A DNA stretch of 8,419 bases, taken from NCBI GenBank assembly GCA_012270595.1, contig JAAXIA010000202.1:1-8419 (forward strand), given 5' to 3'. The notes under the pieces are model-generated. The model was given only the letters and a program-made list of their open reading frames with translations, was not told the origin of the DNA and made no database searches. Every line of letters starts with the position of its first letter. Positions within the stretch are counted from its first letter, which is position 1. A program made the translations under genes and the position numbers. Source of the stretch: Rhodanobacteraceae bacterium (GTDB lineage Bacteria; Pseudomonadota; Gammaproteobacteria; Xanthomonadales; Rhodanobacteraceae). Below are positions 1 through 7,347 of the stretch, in pieces.

Positions 1-1
1 G

Positions 2-190
2 GCGGTGGAGATGGTCCCGCATTTTTTTCGCTCACTGTGTGAGGCACTGGGTGCCAACCTGCACTTGTCGGTGCGCGGCCAGAATGCACATCACATGGTA
101 GAAGCCTGTTTCAAGGTCGTGGCGCGTAGCCTGCGCCGGGCGATCCGCCGCGAAGGCAGCGCGCTGCCAAGCACCAAGGGGCTGCTCTGA
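2..190 (+). CDS. hisB: Imidazoleglycerol-phosphate dehydratase, C-terminal end (partial)
   Basis: This is the 3' end of hisB; the gene enters from the left edge, open from base 2. The 62 visible residues match the C-terminal part of IGP dehydratase. They include the metal-binding segment with the HH pair and Glu in [11 protein letters not shown], and the family's typical tail PSTKGLL just before the stop. The enzyme converts imidazole glycerol phosphate to imidazole acetol phosphate in the cytoplasm. In many gammaproteobacteria HisB also has an N-terminal histidinol-phosphatase domain, but that part is outside the window, so fusion cannot be judged. The TGA stop at 188-190 shares one base with the hisH ATG, which suggests translational coupling. 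Confidence 0.95.
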   Translation, partial: AVEMVPHFFRSLCEALGANLHLSVRGQNAHHMVEACFKVVARSLRRAIRREGSALPSTKGLL

Positions 191-780
191 TGCAGGTGGT
201 GCTGATGGACGCTGGTGGAAGCAATATTGGCTCGCTGCGTTATGCCTTGCAAAGGCTGGATGTTGAAGCGATATGGACCACCGATGTCGAGACAATTCGC
301 AGTGCCGACAGGGTGATTCTACCCGGCGTGGGGACGGCCAGATGTGGCATGTCAAGGCTGCATGAGCTGGGTCTGGTCGAGCTGTTACGCTCCCTCCGGC
401 AACCCGTGCTTGGTATTTGTCTTGGAATGCAACTGTTGTTTGCACACTCGGAAGAAGATGATACCCCTTGCCTTGGCCTGATCCCGGCAGCGGTGAAGCG
501 GTTTACCGAGCGCCCGGGACTACGTGTGCCGCATATGGGGTGGAACCGTTTGCAGATTCAGCGTAGGCATCCTTTGTTAACTGGACTGAATGAAGGCGAG
601 CAAGTTTATTTCGTGCACAGCTATGCCGCACCGGTAGGGTCCTGGACACTGGCAAGTGCATTCCATGGCGGGCCCTTTTCGGCCGTGGTCGCTTGCGGTA
701 ACTTCTATGGCATGCAATGTCACCCTGAGCGATCTGCCTCGGTCGGTGTCAAGCTTTTGTGGAACTTTCTTGGGTTATGA
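190..780 (+). CDS. hisH: Imidazole glycerol phosphate synthase, glutamine amidotransferase subunit
   Basis: HisH is the class I glutaminase subunit of IGP synthase. It releases ammonia from glutamine and passes it to HisF. The 196-residue product is of normal length. The nucleophile is Cys77 in GICLGMQ, and the other triad members are His178 and Glu180 in CHPE. The oxyanion-strand motif LPGVG lies at 44-48, and the glutamine/HisF-contact segment VPHMGWN at 113-119. The start is the ATG at 190, which overlaps the hisB stop by one base and follows AAGGGG at 176-181 with 8-base spacing. Residue 177 is Cys, where many homologues have Phe or another hydrophobic residue before HPE. This is a minor variant that leaves the triad intact. 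Confidence 0.97.
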   Translation: MQVVLMDAGGSNIGSLRYALQRLDVEAIWTTDVETIRSADRVILPGVGTARCGMSRLHELGLVELLRSLRQPVLGICLGMQLLFAHSEEDDTPCLGLIPAAVKRFTERPGLRVPHMGWNRLQIQRRHPLLTGLNEGEQVYFVHSYAAPVGSWTLASAFHGGPFSAVVACGNFYGMQCHPERSASVGVKLLWNFLGL

Positions 781-1505
781 GTTTTACCGTGATTCCTGCC
801 ATCGACCTGCGTGCTGGTCGTGTGGTACGCCTAAAGCAGGGTGATTACGCACGCCAGACGACTTATGCGGACGATCCATGCACTTTGGCAAAGTGTTACG
901 CTGACGCTGGTGCACAGTGGATCCATCTGGTTGATCTTGATGGTGCCTGCTCTGGTCGCCTGGATAATCTGGCTATTGCCGAGAGCATCGCACGTGATGG
1001 GGTGCAGGTGCAATCCGGCGGCGGTGTGCGTCATGATGCCGATGTGCAGCGCCTGTTCGATGCCGGCGTAGCACGGGTGGTACTGGGTAGCGTGGCTATT
1101 AATCAAACCGGACAGGTGAAAGACTGGTTACACAGCTACGGTGCCGATCGTTTTATCCTGGCGCTTGATACGCGTTGTCTGGATGGTCGCTGGACTTTGC
1201 CCACTGCCGGCTGGACGCAGGCCGGGCAGCGCACGCTGGATGAACTGGCACCATGGTATGCGGCGAAGGGCGCGTGTCATCTGCTGTGCACGGATATTGA
1301 GCGCGATGGTATGCAAACCGGTTGCAATCTTGATTTGTATCGACACCTTGTTCACATTGCCCCTTCGCTTCGGGTACAGGCATCGGGGGGCATGCGTGGA
1401 CTGGATGATATTCGTGCAGTACGTGAAACGGGGGCCGACAGCCTAATTCTTGGGCGTGCCCTGCTGGAGGGGCGGTTTACCATGGCGGAGGCACTGGCAT
1501 GCTGA
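777..1505 (+). CDS. hisA: ProFAR isomerase (HisA)
   Basis: HisA is a (beta-alpha)8-barrel isomerase that opens the ribose ring of ProFAR by an Amadori rearrangement to give PRFAR, the substrate of HisH/HisF. The product has 242 residues from the ATG at 777. That ATG forms an ATGA overlap with the hisH stop. A start further upstream at 759 would add six residues that do not fit the family. The two catalytic aspartates are visible: Asp10 in IPAIDLRAG and Asp131 in LALDTR. Phosphate-binding glycines are QSGGGVR at 79-85 and ASGGM at 202-206. The DIERDGM loop at 173-179 is also typical of HisA. No strong Shine-Dalgarno precedes the start, so translation probably depends on coupling to hisH. The 3' end overlaps hisF by 7 bases. 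Confidence 0.97.
   Translation: MSFTVIPAIDLRAGRVVRLKQGDYARQTTYADDPCTLAKCYADAGAQWIHLVDLDGACSGRLDNLAIAESIARDGVQVQSGGGVRHDADVQRLFDAGVARVVLGSVAINQTGQVKDWLHSYGADRFILALDTRCLDGRWTLPTAGWTQAGQRTLDELAPWYAAKGACHLLCTDIERDGMQTGCNLDLYRHLVHIAPSLRVQASGGMRGLDDIRAVRETGADSLILGRALLEGRFTMAEALAC
1487..1491 (+). promoter_or_regulatory. Shine-Dalgarno for hisF inside hisA
   Basis: GGAGG lies within the last codons of hisA, 7 bases before the hisF ATG at 1499. It supports that ATG as the real start, and means hisF can be initiated independently as well as by coupling through the 7-base overlap. Confidence 0.75.
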
Positions 1506-2272
1506 GCCGCCGTATTATTCCCTGCCTTGATGTGCGCGATGGTCAAGTGGTCAAGGGTGTGCGTTTTCGTGACCATGTCGTGATGGGTCCCATCGTTGAT
1601 CTGGCTTTGCGTTACCGTGACCAGGGTGCCGATGAACTTGTGTTTTACGACATCACTGCCAGTTCCGAGGGGCGTAGTGTGGAGGTATCCTGGGTGGAGA
1701 CCGTGGCCCGGGTGATGGATATTCCTTTTTGTGTGGCCGGTGGTATTGGCAGTGTCGATGAAGCGCGCAGCGTATTGCACGCCGGTGCAGACAAAATTTC
1801 GGTAAACTCGCCAGCGCTGGAGCGGCCGGCATTGATCGATGAACTGGCTGCAGCTTTTGGCACGCAATGCGTGGTTGTGGGCGTTGATTCGCGACGTGAC
1901 AGCGACGGTCAGTGGCGGGTAAACCAGTACACTGGCGATCCGCTCATGACCAAGGTGTTACCGCGTTGCACCCTGGAATGGGTGCGCGAAGTGCAGCAGC
2001 GCGGGGCAGGTGAAATTGTGCTTAATTGCATGGCCAGCGATGGTGTGCGTCGCGGCTACGATCTGGAACAACTGCAAACGGTTCGTGCAGCGTGCGATGT
2101 TCCCCTGATTGCCTCGGGTGGCGCTGGTGCGCCGTGGCATTTTCACCAGGTGTTCGTATCTGCTGATGTGGATGGTGCTCTGGCCGCCAGCGTGTTCCAC
2201 TCCGGTGCCATTAACATACCCGAACTCAAGCGCCATTTACACGATCAAGGTGTGTTGGTGCGTATTTGCTGA
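1499..2272 (+). CDS. hisF: Imidazole glycerol phosphate synthase, cyclase subunit
   Basis: HisF is the cyclase/lyase subunit of IGP synthase. It is a (beta-alpha)8 barrel related to HisA that uses ammonia tunnelled from HisH to turn PRFAR into imidazole glycerol phosphate and AICAR. It has 257 residues, the normal length. The catalytic aspartates are present at the canonical positions, Asp11 (PCLDVRDG) and Asp130 (VGVDSRR). Other family features are [10 protein letters not shown] at 17-26, FYDITAS at 49-55, the phosphate-binding CVAGGIGS at 78-85, and LIASGGAGA at 203-211. The start is fixed by GGAGG at 1487-1491. It is followed by an unusual 171-base gap before hisIE, whereas the upstream his genes overlap. 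Confidence 0.97.
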   Translation: MLSRRIIPCLDVRDGQVVKGVRFRDHVVMGPIVDLALRYRDQGADELVFYDITASSEGRSVEVSWVETVARVMDIPFCVAGGIGSVDEARSVLHAGADKISVNSPALERPALIDELAAAFGTQCVVVGVDSRRDSDGQWRVNQYTGDPLMTKVLPRCTLEWVREVQQRGAGEIVLNCMASDGVRRGYDLEQLQTVRAACDVPLIASGGAGAPWHFHQVFVSADVDGALAASVFHSGAINIPELKRHLHDQGVLVRIC

Positions 2273-2276
2273 TAAA

Positions 2277-2447
2277 AATTGGTCTTGTTGCGTTAGGTTT
2301 CGCTATCACAGCGACTGGCGTTGGGAGCAACATCTTTAAGCGTTTCTGTTGGGTGTTCCCGGTCGTGATCTTTATACGGCGCAGGCATTACAGCATGTCG
2401 CTGTTTCTCCATTTCCCGATGTGTTCCAACCACAGGTTTGTCGATGA
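2277..2447 (+). pseudogene. Possible remnant of a small gene between hisF and hisIE
   Basis: One frame across the hisF-hisIE gap reads protein-like apart from a single in-frame TAA at 2337-2339. Before it is a segment ending RYHSDWRWEQHL. After it are 35 sense codons including [15 protein letters not shown] and [11 protein letters not shown]. The frame ends in TGA at 2445-2447, which overlaps the hisIE ATG at 2444 as ATGA, the same junction type as hisH/hisA. If TAA came from a sense codon such as CAA, the frame would be continuous from just inside hisF to hisIE. I do not recognise the protein family and cannot place a start codon. The alternative is a plain spacer that happens to be open. 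A second open frame here, beginning with TTG at 2266, has hydrophobic stretches but does not form a stop-start junction with hisIE. Confidence 0.3.
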
Positions 2448-3100
2448 CAATCATGGATTTTAACGATTTTTCTTGTCTTGACTGGAACAAAGGTGATGGC
2501 CTTCTTCCAGTCATCGTCCAGCACTGGCAAAGTGGCGAAGTACTTATGCTGGGTTATATGAATAGCGAGGCGCTGGCGCAAACCTGCCGCAGCGGTCGGG
2601 TGACTTTTTTCAGTCGTAGCAAGCAGCGATTATGGACCAAGGGTGAAAGATCGGGACATGTTCTCCTGCTTAAGGCGATCAGCTGCGATTGTGATGCCGA
2701 TACCTTGCTGGCGCGCGTGCAGCCACAAGGACCAACCTGCCATCGCGGCAGTTTCAGCTGCTTTGGTCAACGCGATGAAGTGCGTCCGGTGATCAGTTTC
2801 CTGGCCGAACTCGATACGCTGGTGCGGCGACGCCATGCCGAGCTTCCGGTGGAAAGCTACACGAGCCAACTGTTCGCGAGTGGTTTGCGACGCATGGCGC
2901 AGAAAGTGGGCGAAGAAGGTGTCGAAACGGCACTGGCGGCGATGGTGCAGGATGACGATAGCCTGCTTGGTGAAGCTTCGGATCTGCTCTTTCACCTGAT
3001 TGTACTGCTGCGTGCGCGTGGCCTTGGCCTAAGTCAGGTCGTGGCTGTCCTGGCGCAGCGCCATGGGCAGCGTCAAGTCGTCCAGAAAAATACCACTTAA
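2444..3100 (+). CDS. hisI: Bifunctional PRA-CH / PRA-PH (HisIE)
   Basis: This fusion enzyme catalyses two consecutive histidine-pathway steps. The C-terminal HisE part cleaves phosphoribosyl-ATP to phosphoribosyl-AMP, and the N-terminal HisI part opens the adenine ring to give ProFAR. The HisI domain is about residues 1-110, with MLGYMN at 35-40 and [18 protein letters not shown] at 55-72. The metal sites are complete: Asp82, Asp84 and Asp86, with Cys83, Cys99 and Cys106 at the spacing expected for zinc. The HisE domain, about 116-210, is MazG-like and helical, with [13 protein letters not shown] at 154-166 and [13 protein letters not shown] at 177-189. I chose the ATG at 2444 (218 residues) because AGG at 2434-2436 sits 7 bases upstream. 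TTG at 2438 and ATG at 2453 are alternatives. It is the last his gene here. Confidence 0.93.
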   Translation: MTIMDFNDFSCLDWNKGDGLLPVIVQHWQSGEVLMLGYMNSEALAQTCRSGRVTFFSRSKQRLWTKGERSGHVLLLKAISCDCDADTLLARVQPQGPTCHRGSFSCFGQRDEVRPVISFLAELDTLVRRRHAELPVESYTSQLFASGLRRMAQKVGEEGVETALAAMVQDDDSLLGEASDLLFHLIVLLRARGLGLSQVVAVLAQRHGQRQVVQKNTT

Positions 3101-3459
3101 TTCCTGAATACACCATTATCAGCCGCTGGCTCACAGGCAATGGTTGCCCTTGGTGGGTGATGGGTGTCCGTAAAGAGAAAAATGCCGGGTAAACCCCAGG
3201 AATTTCACGATCAACGGTTGCATGTCGCCTGTTTTTCATGGTGTTACGACAGCCCGTGCTAAAAGAAGCAGTTGTTCAGGTAGCCATTAGTGTTAACAAG
3301 CCCTAACAGGCTAACAGAAGTCGGATTTGTCACCTGCACTGCTTCCAGGGTTCTGGCTATACATATGAAAGTGGCAAAGCATTGAACACACGGGGTGCGC
3401 ATAAATCTCGCGCTCGAACAGTCCTTTCCAGCCCTCGCGTAACGCATGGTTTCTTTGTC
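3101..3459. other. Spacer between converging hisIE and hemE, with small hairpins
   Basis: No gene can be supported in these 359 bases. Several short inverted repeats lie just after the hisIE stop: AGCC-GCT-GGCT at 3121-3131 and GGCAA-TGG-TTGCC at 3136-3148. Both sit inside a larger imperfect pairing of 3110-3116 with 3160-3167 (one bulged G). Further on, TGTTA at 3291-3295 pairs with TAACA at 3312-3316 around GCC/GGC, in a stretch with three spaced TAACA copies (3294, 3304, 3312). None is followed by a T-run on the relevant strand, so there is no textbook intrinsic terminator for either unit, although the cluster may still end transcription. A stop-bounded frame on the minus strand (3311-3466) is discussed under findings. 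Confidence 0.5.
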
Positions 3460-4560
3460 TTAAGGGCTAAAATCCTGTGACGACTCTATCCAGGTCTCGC
3501 GTAGTGTGTGTCCGTAGCGGTGCACTTCGTCGATGAGCACCGCTACGTGTTCAGGATTGACATCTGGAGTGATACCGTGACCCAGGTTAAAGATATGACC
3601 GGGGTGTTTACCGTAGCTATCGAGCACGGACCGGGCCTGGCTGCGGATGATATGGGGTGGGGCACGCATCACCGCAGGGTCAAGATTGCCTTGTAATGCC
3701 ACCCGGTTAGCTGTGGCGTGACGGGCCTGGGCCAGCGTGATGGTCCAGTCCACACCAAGCGCGGTGCAGCCACTTGTGGCCAGTTTGGAAAGGTGCCAGT
3801 TCGCGCCCTTGGCGAACAAGATCAGCGGCAGCTCTCTGGCGTGCCTATCACTTGTCAGTGTCGCCAGGATCTGCCTTAGGTAGCGCAGCGAGAATTCGTC
3901 GAATGCTGTTTGTGGTAGCAAGCCACCCCAGGTGTCGAAGATCATCAGGGCTTGCGCACCGGCAGCGGCCTGGGCAGAGAGGTAGTGGCTGACGCTGCTT
4001 GCCAGTATTTCTAGCAGATGATGCGCCAGAGTCGGTTCGTTCCGGCACAGTGCTAGGGCACTGGCAAAATCGTGCGAGCTACGACCTTCTATCATGTAGC
4101 AGGCTAGTGTCCACGGGCTACCGGCGAAACCGATCAAGGGTACCCGTTCATTTAGTTCGCGGCGAATCAGTTGCACCGCGTCCATCACGTAACGCAGTTC
4201 AGCGTCCATGTCGGGGACGCTGAGTGCGGTGATATCGCTAGCCTTGCGCAGTGGGCGCGCGAATTGGGGACCTTCGCCAGGCGTGAAGAACAGCTCCAAA
4301 CCCATCGCGTCAGGGAGGGTTAGAATGTCGGAAAACAAAATAGCGGCATCCAGATCGAAACGTACCAGGGGTTGCAAGCTCACTTCACAGGCATAGTGCG
4401 GGTTTTTTGCCAGTGCCATGAAGCTGCCAGCACGTTCGCGTATGGCGCGGTATTCGGGCAGGTAGCGGCCGGCCTGGCGCATGAGCCAGATCGGTGTGGT
4501 GTCTGTGGCCTGGCGACGCAAAGCGCGCAAGAGTCGATCATTCTTAAGTGGGGTGTTCAT
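3460..4560 (-). CDS. hemE: Uroporphyrinogen decarboxylase
   Basis: HemE removes four carboxyl groups from uroporphyrinogen III to give coproporphyrinogen III, a cytoplasmic, cofactor-free step of haem synthesis. The 366-residue protein is slightly longer than the usual 340-360. The signature [16 protein letters not shown] lies at 23-38, with Arg28 and Arg32 positioned to bind substrate carboxylates. The catalytic Asp78 is in LFSDIL. Tyr155 is in [13 protein letters not shown], the FDTWGG segment at 208-213, QGNLDP at 290-295, and His328 in FNLGHGI. The ATG at 4558-4560 begins the common N-terminus ([11 protein letters not shown]), but no good Shine-Dalgarno is seen. It is the last gene of the aroK-aroB-hemE run, 151 bases after aroB, so it may have its own promoter in that gap. 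Confidence 0.97.
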   Translation of the reverse strand: MNTPLKNDRLLRALRRQATDTTPIWLMRQAGRYLPEYRAIRERAGSFMALAKNPHYACEVSLQPLVRFDLDAAILFSDILTLPDAMGLELFFTPGEGPQFARPLRKASDITALSVPDMDAELRYVMDAVQLIRRELNERVPLIGFAGSPWTLACYMIEGRSSHDFASALALCRNEPTLAHHLLEILASSVSHYLSAQAAAGAQALMIFDTWGGLLPQTAFDEFSLRYLRQILATLTSDRHARELPLILFAKGANWHLSKLATSGCTALGVDWTITLAQARHATANRVALQGNLDPAVMRAPPHIIRSQARSVLDSYGKHPGHIFNLGHGITPDVNPEHVAVLIDEVHRYGHTLRETWIESSQDFSP

Positions 4561-4711
4561 GATTTAAGTCGTCAAGTTATCAGGTGCACGCATCTGTGCG
4601 TAGCAAGCTGGAACGATGGCGGCATGATCTTCCGCCTATGGGTGGCAGGCAGCAACACCGCCATTTGCCATTGACCTGGCGGCAGGGAACGGCTAGCTAC
4701 GCGATATGAAG
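4561..4711 (-). other. aroB-hemE spacer with inverted repeats
   Basis: This 151-base gap holds a 6-bp inverted repeat, CCGCCA at 4658-4663 with TGGCGG at 4677-4682 (13-base loop), and a 5-bp one, ACGCA-TCTG-TGCGT, nearer hemE. On the minus strand a weak promoter-like pair lies about 20-50 bases before the hemE start: TTGCTA, then GATAAC about 19 bases later. Neither box is close to consensus. The spacer may separate the aro and hem transcripts, but the sequence alone does not show it. Confidence 0.3.
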
Positions 4712-5815
4712 CTAGGCTTGCGCACAGGCCTTCGAAAGGACAGTGAAAATGTCATCTTCAGCGACGTCGCTGACGATTTCAGCGTGTCCGATACCGCGCC
4801 ATAGAATTAAACGGCGCGCGCCTGCTGTATTTTTTTTATCGAGTCTCATGAACGCGAGTAATTGTGCCGGATGGCAACAACTGGCCGGTGGCGCGACAGG
4901 AAGACCAACGGTGTGTAACAGCTGCTCAAGCCGGATACGATCACCAGGCATGGCCATGCCCAGATGCTCAGATAGCCGTGCCGCCAGTACCATGCCGATA
5001 GCCACGGCTTCGCCATGCAGCATGGCACTGTAATGACCGACGGTTTCCAGCGCGTGACCAAAGGTATGACCAAAGTTGAGGCGCGCGCGTTCACCTTGTT
5101 CGGTTTCATCACGGTTGACTACACCGGCTTTGTAACGAATCTTGCGCGCGATAGCCTCCAGTATGGCGTGTTCTTCACGTTGAGCCAGTGCATCAGCATG
5201 CGCTTCAAGCCAGGTGAAAAAGCCCGTGTCACCGATGGCTGCGCCCTTGATGACTTCGGCAAGTCCGGCATGGTATTCACGTTCAGGCAGGGTGCTTAGG
5301 GTCTGGATATCAGCCACGACGGCGCGTGGCTGATGGATGGCACCCACCAGATTCTTGCCGATGGGAAGGTTGATGCCGGTTTTAACGCCGACCGAGGAAT
5401 CCACCATGGCAAGCAAGGTGGTAGGCATCTGGATCACATCAATACCGCGCATCCAGCAGGCGGCGGCAAATCCGGCCAGATCACCTACCACGCCACCACC
5501 AAGCGCCAGTACGCAGGCATCACGGGTGGCACCAAGTTTGGCCAAAGCGTTGAGGACACGCTCGAACTGGCTGAGGTTTTTGTGGGTTTCACCGTCTTCA
5601 AGCAGAAAATAGTTCCACTTTAATCCGCTAAGGCCCGCGGTTACGCGCTCGAGGTAGAGGGGTGCCACACGCCTGTTGCTAACGATCAGGACATGTTGAC
5701 CACGCAGGCGGGCGCGCCAGCGTTTACTATCTTCCAGCAAGTGACGACCAAGCCATACAGGATAGCTGCGCTCGCCCATGTGGACATGGATGGTGAGAGG
5801 GGAGTCATCTTGCAT
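4712..5815 (-). CDS. aroB: 3-Dehydroquinate synthase
   Basis: AroB converts DAHP to 3-dehydroquinate, the second shikimate-pathway step, using NAD+ and a divalent metal. I chose the ATG at 5813-5815 (367 residues), because residues 8-22 (TIHVHMGERSYPVWL) match the usual N-terminal strand. Reading the frame up to 5998 would only add sequence antisense to none but overlapping aroK out of frame. The NAD-binding GGGVVGDLAGFAA lies at 106-118 and PTTLLAMVDSSVGVKTGIN at 131-149. The metal ligands are Glu187 (AEVIK), His250 (NFGHTFGH) and His267 (MLHGEA), and Lys190 and the RLDKKN segment at 324-329 are also present. The start overlaps the aroK stop by 11 bases, implying coupling. A run of eight A's in the coding strand (4830-4837) falls in the DKKN codons. 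Confidence 0.96.
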   Translation of the reverse strand: MQDDSPLTIHVHMGERSYPVWLGRHLLEDSKRWRARLRGQHVLIVSNRRVAPLYLERVTAGLSGLKWNYFLLEDGETHKNLSQFERVLNALAKLGATRDACVLALGGGVVGDLAGFAAACWMRGIDVIQMPTTLLAMVDSSVGVKTGINLPIGKNLVGAIHQPRAVVADIQTLSTLPEREYHAGLAEVIKGAAIGDTGFFTWLEAHADALAQREEHAILEAIARKIRYKAGVVNRDETEQGERARLNFGHTFGHALETVGHYSAMLHGEAVAIGMVLAARLSEHLGMAMPGDRIRLEQLLHTVGLPVAPPASCCHPAQLLAFMRLDKKNTAGARRLILWRGIGHAEIVSDVAEDDIFTVLSKACAQA

Positions 5816-6344
5816 GATGTTGTTGCCAGCATGCATCAATAAGGGCAATGCTGTAGCGCGTGTTGGTGAGGACGTCATCATAGCAGGCTGGGATAGCCAG
5901 GTCGGCGGTTGCGCGATACAGCGCTTCGCGAAGCTCGGCCATGGCCTGTAGTCGCGCATAGCGATCGTGACCGGCCAGAAGCGGGCGTTGGGTGTCATGG
6001 CGCAGGCGTTGCCATTGCTGCTCTAAAGTCACCTGAAGCCATATCACGTAGCCACGTTCGGCCAGGTAACGACGATTGTCCATGTCGAGTACGGCACCGC
6101 CACCGGTGGCGATGAGCAGACTGCATTGGCCGCTATACTCCTCAAGCAGAGCGGATTCACGGTGCCGGAAGCTGGCTTCACCCTCGCTGTTAAGTACCTG
6201 GCATGCTGGCTTGCCGAAACTGCGTTCGATTTCCTGATCCAGGTCGATGAACACAAGTCCGTAGTGTCTGGCAAGGCTTGCACCGATGGTGCTTTTGCCG
6301 GCGCCAGTGGGGCCAATCAAGAAAAGGTTACTGGATGGGTTCAT
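5805..6344 (-). CDS. aroK: Shikimate kinase
   Basis: AroK phosphorylates shikimate at the 3-hydroxyl with ATP, the fifth shikimate-pathway step. It is an NMP-kinase-fold protein of 179 residues, the usual size. The Walker A motif GPTGAGKST lies at 11-19. Shikimate- and Mg-binding residues are Asp34 and Asp36 (FIDLD), Glu54-Gly55-Glu56 with Arg60 (EGEASFR), and the TGGG motif at 80-83. The lid has RPLL at 120-123, and Arg139 lies in ELREALY. It is the first gene of the minus-strand unit and runs into aroB with an 11-base overlap. Only 32 bases separate its start from the divergent SDR gene, so its promoter probably reaches into that gene's 5' end. The Shine-Dalgarno is weak (GGGA a few bases before the ATG). 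Confidence 0.96.
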   Translation of the reverse strand: MNPSSNLFLIGPTGAGKSTIGASLARHYGLVFIDLDQEIERSFGKPACQVLNSEGEASFRHRESALLEEYSGQCSLLIATGGGAVLDMDNRRYLAERGYVIWLQVTLEQQWQRLRHDTQRPLLAGHDRYARLQAMAELREALYRATADLAIPACYDDVLTNTRYSIALIDACWQQHHAR

Positions 6345-6376
6345 ATCCCAATTTTAACAGCCGCAGGAGCTGAAAG
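6345..6376. promoter_or_regulatory. Very short divergent spacer aroK / SDR gene
   Basis: These 32 bases separate two divergent starts. On the plus strand AGGAG at 6365-6369 is a strong Shine-Dalgarno, 7 bases before the SDR ATG at 6377, and fixes that start. On the minus strand TTAAAAT lies 8-9 bases before the aroK ATG and resembles a -10 box, but it has no good -35 partner and would leave almost no leader. At least one of the two promoters must lie inside a neighbouring coding region. Confidence 0.5.
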
Positions 6377-7279
6377 ATGTCCGAATGTTTATTGCTGGTC
6401 GGTTGCGGCGATCTGGGATTGCGCCTTGCTGCCTTGCTTGTGGCACGTGGTGACGAGGTCTTTGCCTTGCGGCGTCATCCACCAAAGACATTGATCCCGG
6501 GTATCCATTGGCTACAAGGCGACCTTGCACGGTGTGATGGGTTACCTGCGCTACCGTCCGCGATCACGCAACTGGTGTACTTGCCTGCACCCGATGCACG
6601 CGATGAGGCGAGCTACCGTGCGGTCTTCATCAATGGCTTACGGCATCTTTTCACTGCGCTGGATCTTGGTCATCTACGCCGCAGCGTGTTAGTTTCTTCC
6701 AGTGCGGTGTACGGCGAGCATGGTGGTGCCTGGGTGAATGAAGACACCCATGAGGCACCGCTGGGATTCAACGGTCGCTTATTGCTGGAAGCTGAGCGTG
6801 TGTTGAATCAGCAGCTGCGTGGAACTTCGGCAGCCTGTGTGGTGCTACGTCTGGCGGGGCTTTACGGCCCGGGGCGGATCCACTTGATTCAGCGGCTGCG
6901 TACGCAGCAGGTGACGGTGGTACGTGATCCGCCGCATTGGTCCAATCTTATTCATATTGACGATGCGGCAGCGGCCATCGCGCACTTGCTTTGCATACCT
7001 TATCCGGAAACCTTGTACTTGGGAGTAGACGATACGCCGCTTCCGCTGCATGAACGTTATGACCATCTGGCCGCTTTGCTTAAGCTTGCGCCTGCGCTGG
7101 CAGGGGCGTCGCCGGTGAACGTGGGCAGCAAGCGCTTGTGCAATGCTCGTCTGCGTGCTAGTGGTTTTACGTTGCAATGGCCGGATGCACGTGCGGGTTA
7201 TGCAGCGCTGCTTGCCGCTGGGCAAGAAGAGGTGAATAGAAATCAAGGAAGAATTCCTTGCGGGTTTACAGGCATTTAG
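6377..7279 (+). CDS. Atypical NAD(P)-binding SDR protein, YeeZ-like
   Basis: This is a 300-residue Rossmann-fold protein of the extended/atypical short-chain dehydrogenase type, similar in pattern to Escherichia coli YeeZ, whose substrate I do not know. The dinucleotide-binding motif GCGDLG lies at 9-14 after a short hydrophobic strand, followed by basic RRH at 32-34, which could favour NADP. The strand LVSSSAVYGEHGG spans 105-117, the W-V-N-E-D segment 119-123, LRLAGLYGPGR 157-167 and IHIDDAAAAI 192-201. The C-terminal SKRLCNARLRASGFTLQWPD at 251-270 is typical of the group. Where catalytic extended SDRs have YxxxK, this protein reads FNGRLL (131-136), so classic Tyr/Lys chemistry is absent. 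The last 15-18 residues extend past the usual end of the fold and are low in confidence. The start is set by AGGAG at 6365-6369. Confidence 0.85.
   Translation: MSECLLLVGCGDLGLRLAALLVARGDEVFALRRHPPKTLIPGIHWLQGDLARCDGLPALPSAITQLVYLPAPDARDEASYRAVFINGLRHLFTALDLGHLRRSVLVSSSAVYGEHGGAWVNEDTHEAPLGFNGRLLLEAERVLNQQLRGTSAACVVLRLAGLYGPGRIHLIQRLRTQQVTVVRDPPHWSNLIHIDDAAAAIAHLLCIPYPETLYLGVDDTPLPLHERYDHLAALLKLAPALAGASPVNVGSKRLCNARLRASGFTLQWPDARAGYAALLAAGQEEVNRNQGRIPCGFTGI
7244..7260. repeat. Perfect 7-bp inverted repeat at the 3' end of the SDR gene
   Basis: CAAGGAA at 7244-7250 and TTCCTTG at 7254-7260 are exact reverse complements separated by GAA. The hairpin sits within the final codons of the SDR gene, in the part encoding its unusual C-terminal tail. 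No T-run follows, so it is not a standard terminator. Confidence 0.5.
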
Positions 7280-7347
7280 TGAAGGTGTTCGCTGTTTCCC
7301 CTAGTGCGGGCCTTTATTATCTGGCGTATCGTGTATGCGTGTAGGGT

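Noticed and set aside
22..28. T7 run in hisB as a phase-variable tract
   Set aside because: Encodes the conserved Phe-Phe of HisB and is too short to single out without variation data.
32..445. 137-codon minus-strand frame opposite hisB/hisH
   Set aside because: Antisense to two well-supported genes, with no recognisable motif; a shadow of GC-rich coding sequence.
759..776. Earlier start for HisA at 759
   Set aside because: It adds only MELSWV, read out of frame from the hisH tail; the ATG at 777 gives the usual [12 protein letters not shown] start and an ATGA overlap.
1352..1867. 171-codon minus-strand frame opposite hisA/hisF
   Set aside because: Fully antisense to intact HisA and HisF, with no domain-like pattern.
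2793..3239. 148-codon minus-strand frame across the hisIE end
   Set aside because: Mostly antisense to the HisE domain, Pro/His/Arg-rich shadow composition, no start signal.
3182..3262. 26-codon plus-strand ORF beginning MPGKPQEF
   Set aside because: No Shine-Dalgarno, no family resemblance, and not distinguishable from chance in a spacer.
5816..5998. N-terminal extension of AroB up to 5998
   Set aside because: It would overlap aroK by almost 200 bases in another frame, and the extra residues do not look like AroB; the family N-terminus begins near the ATG at 5815.
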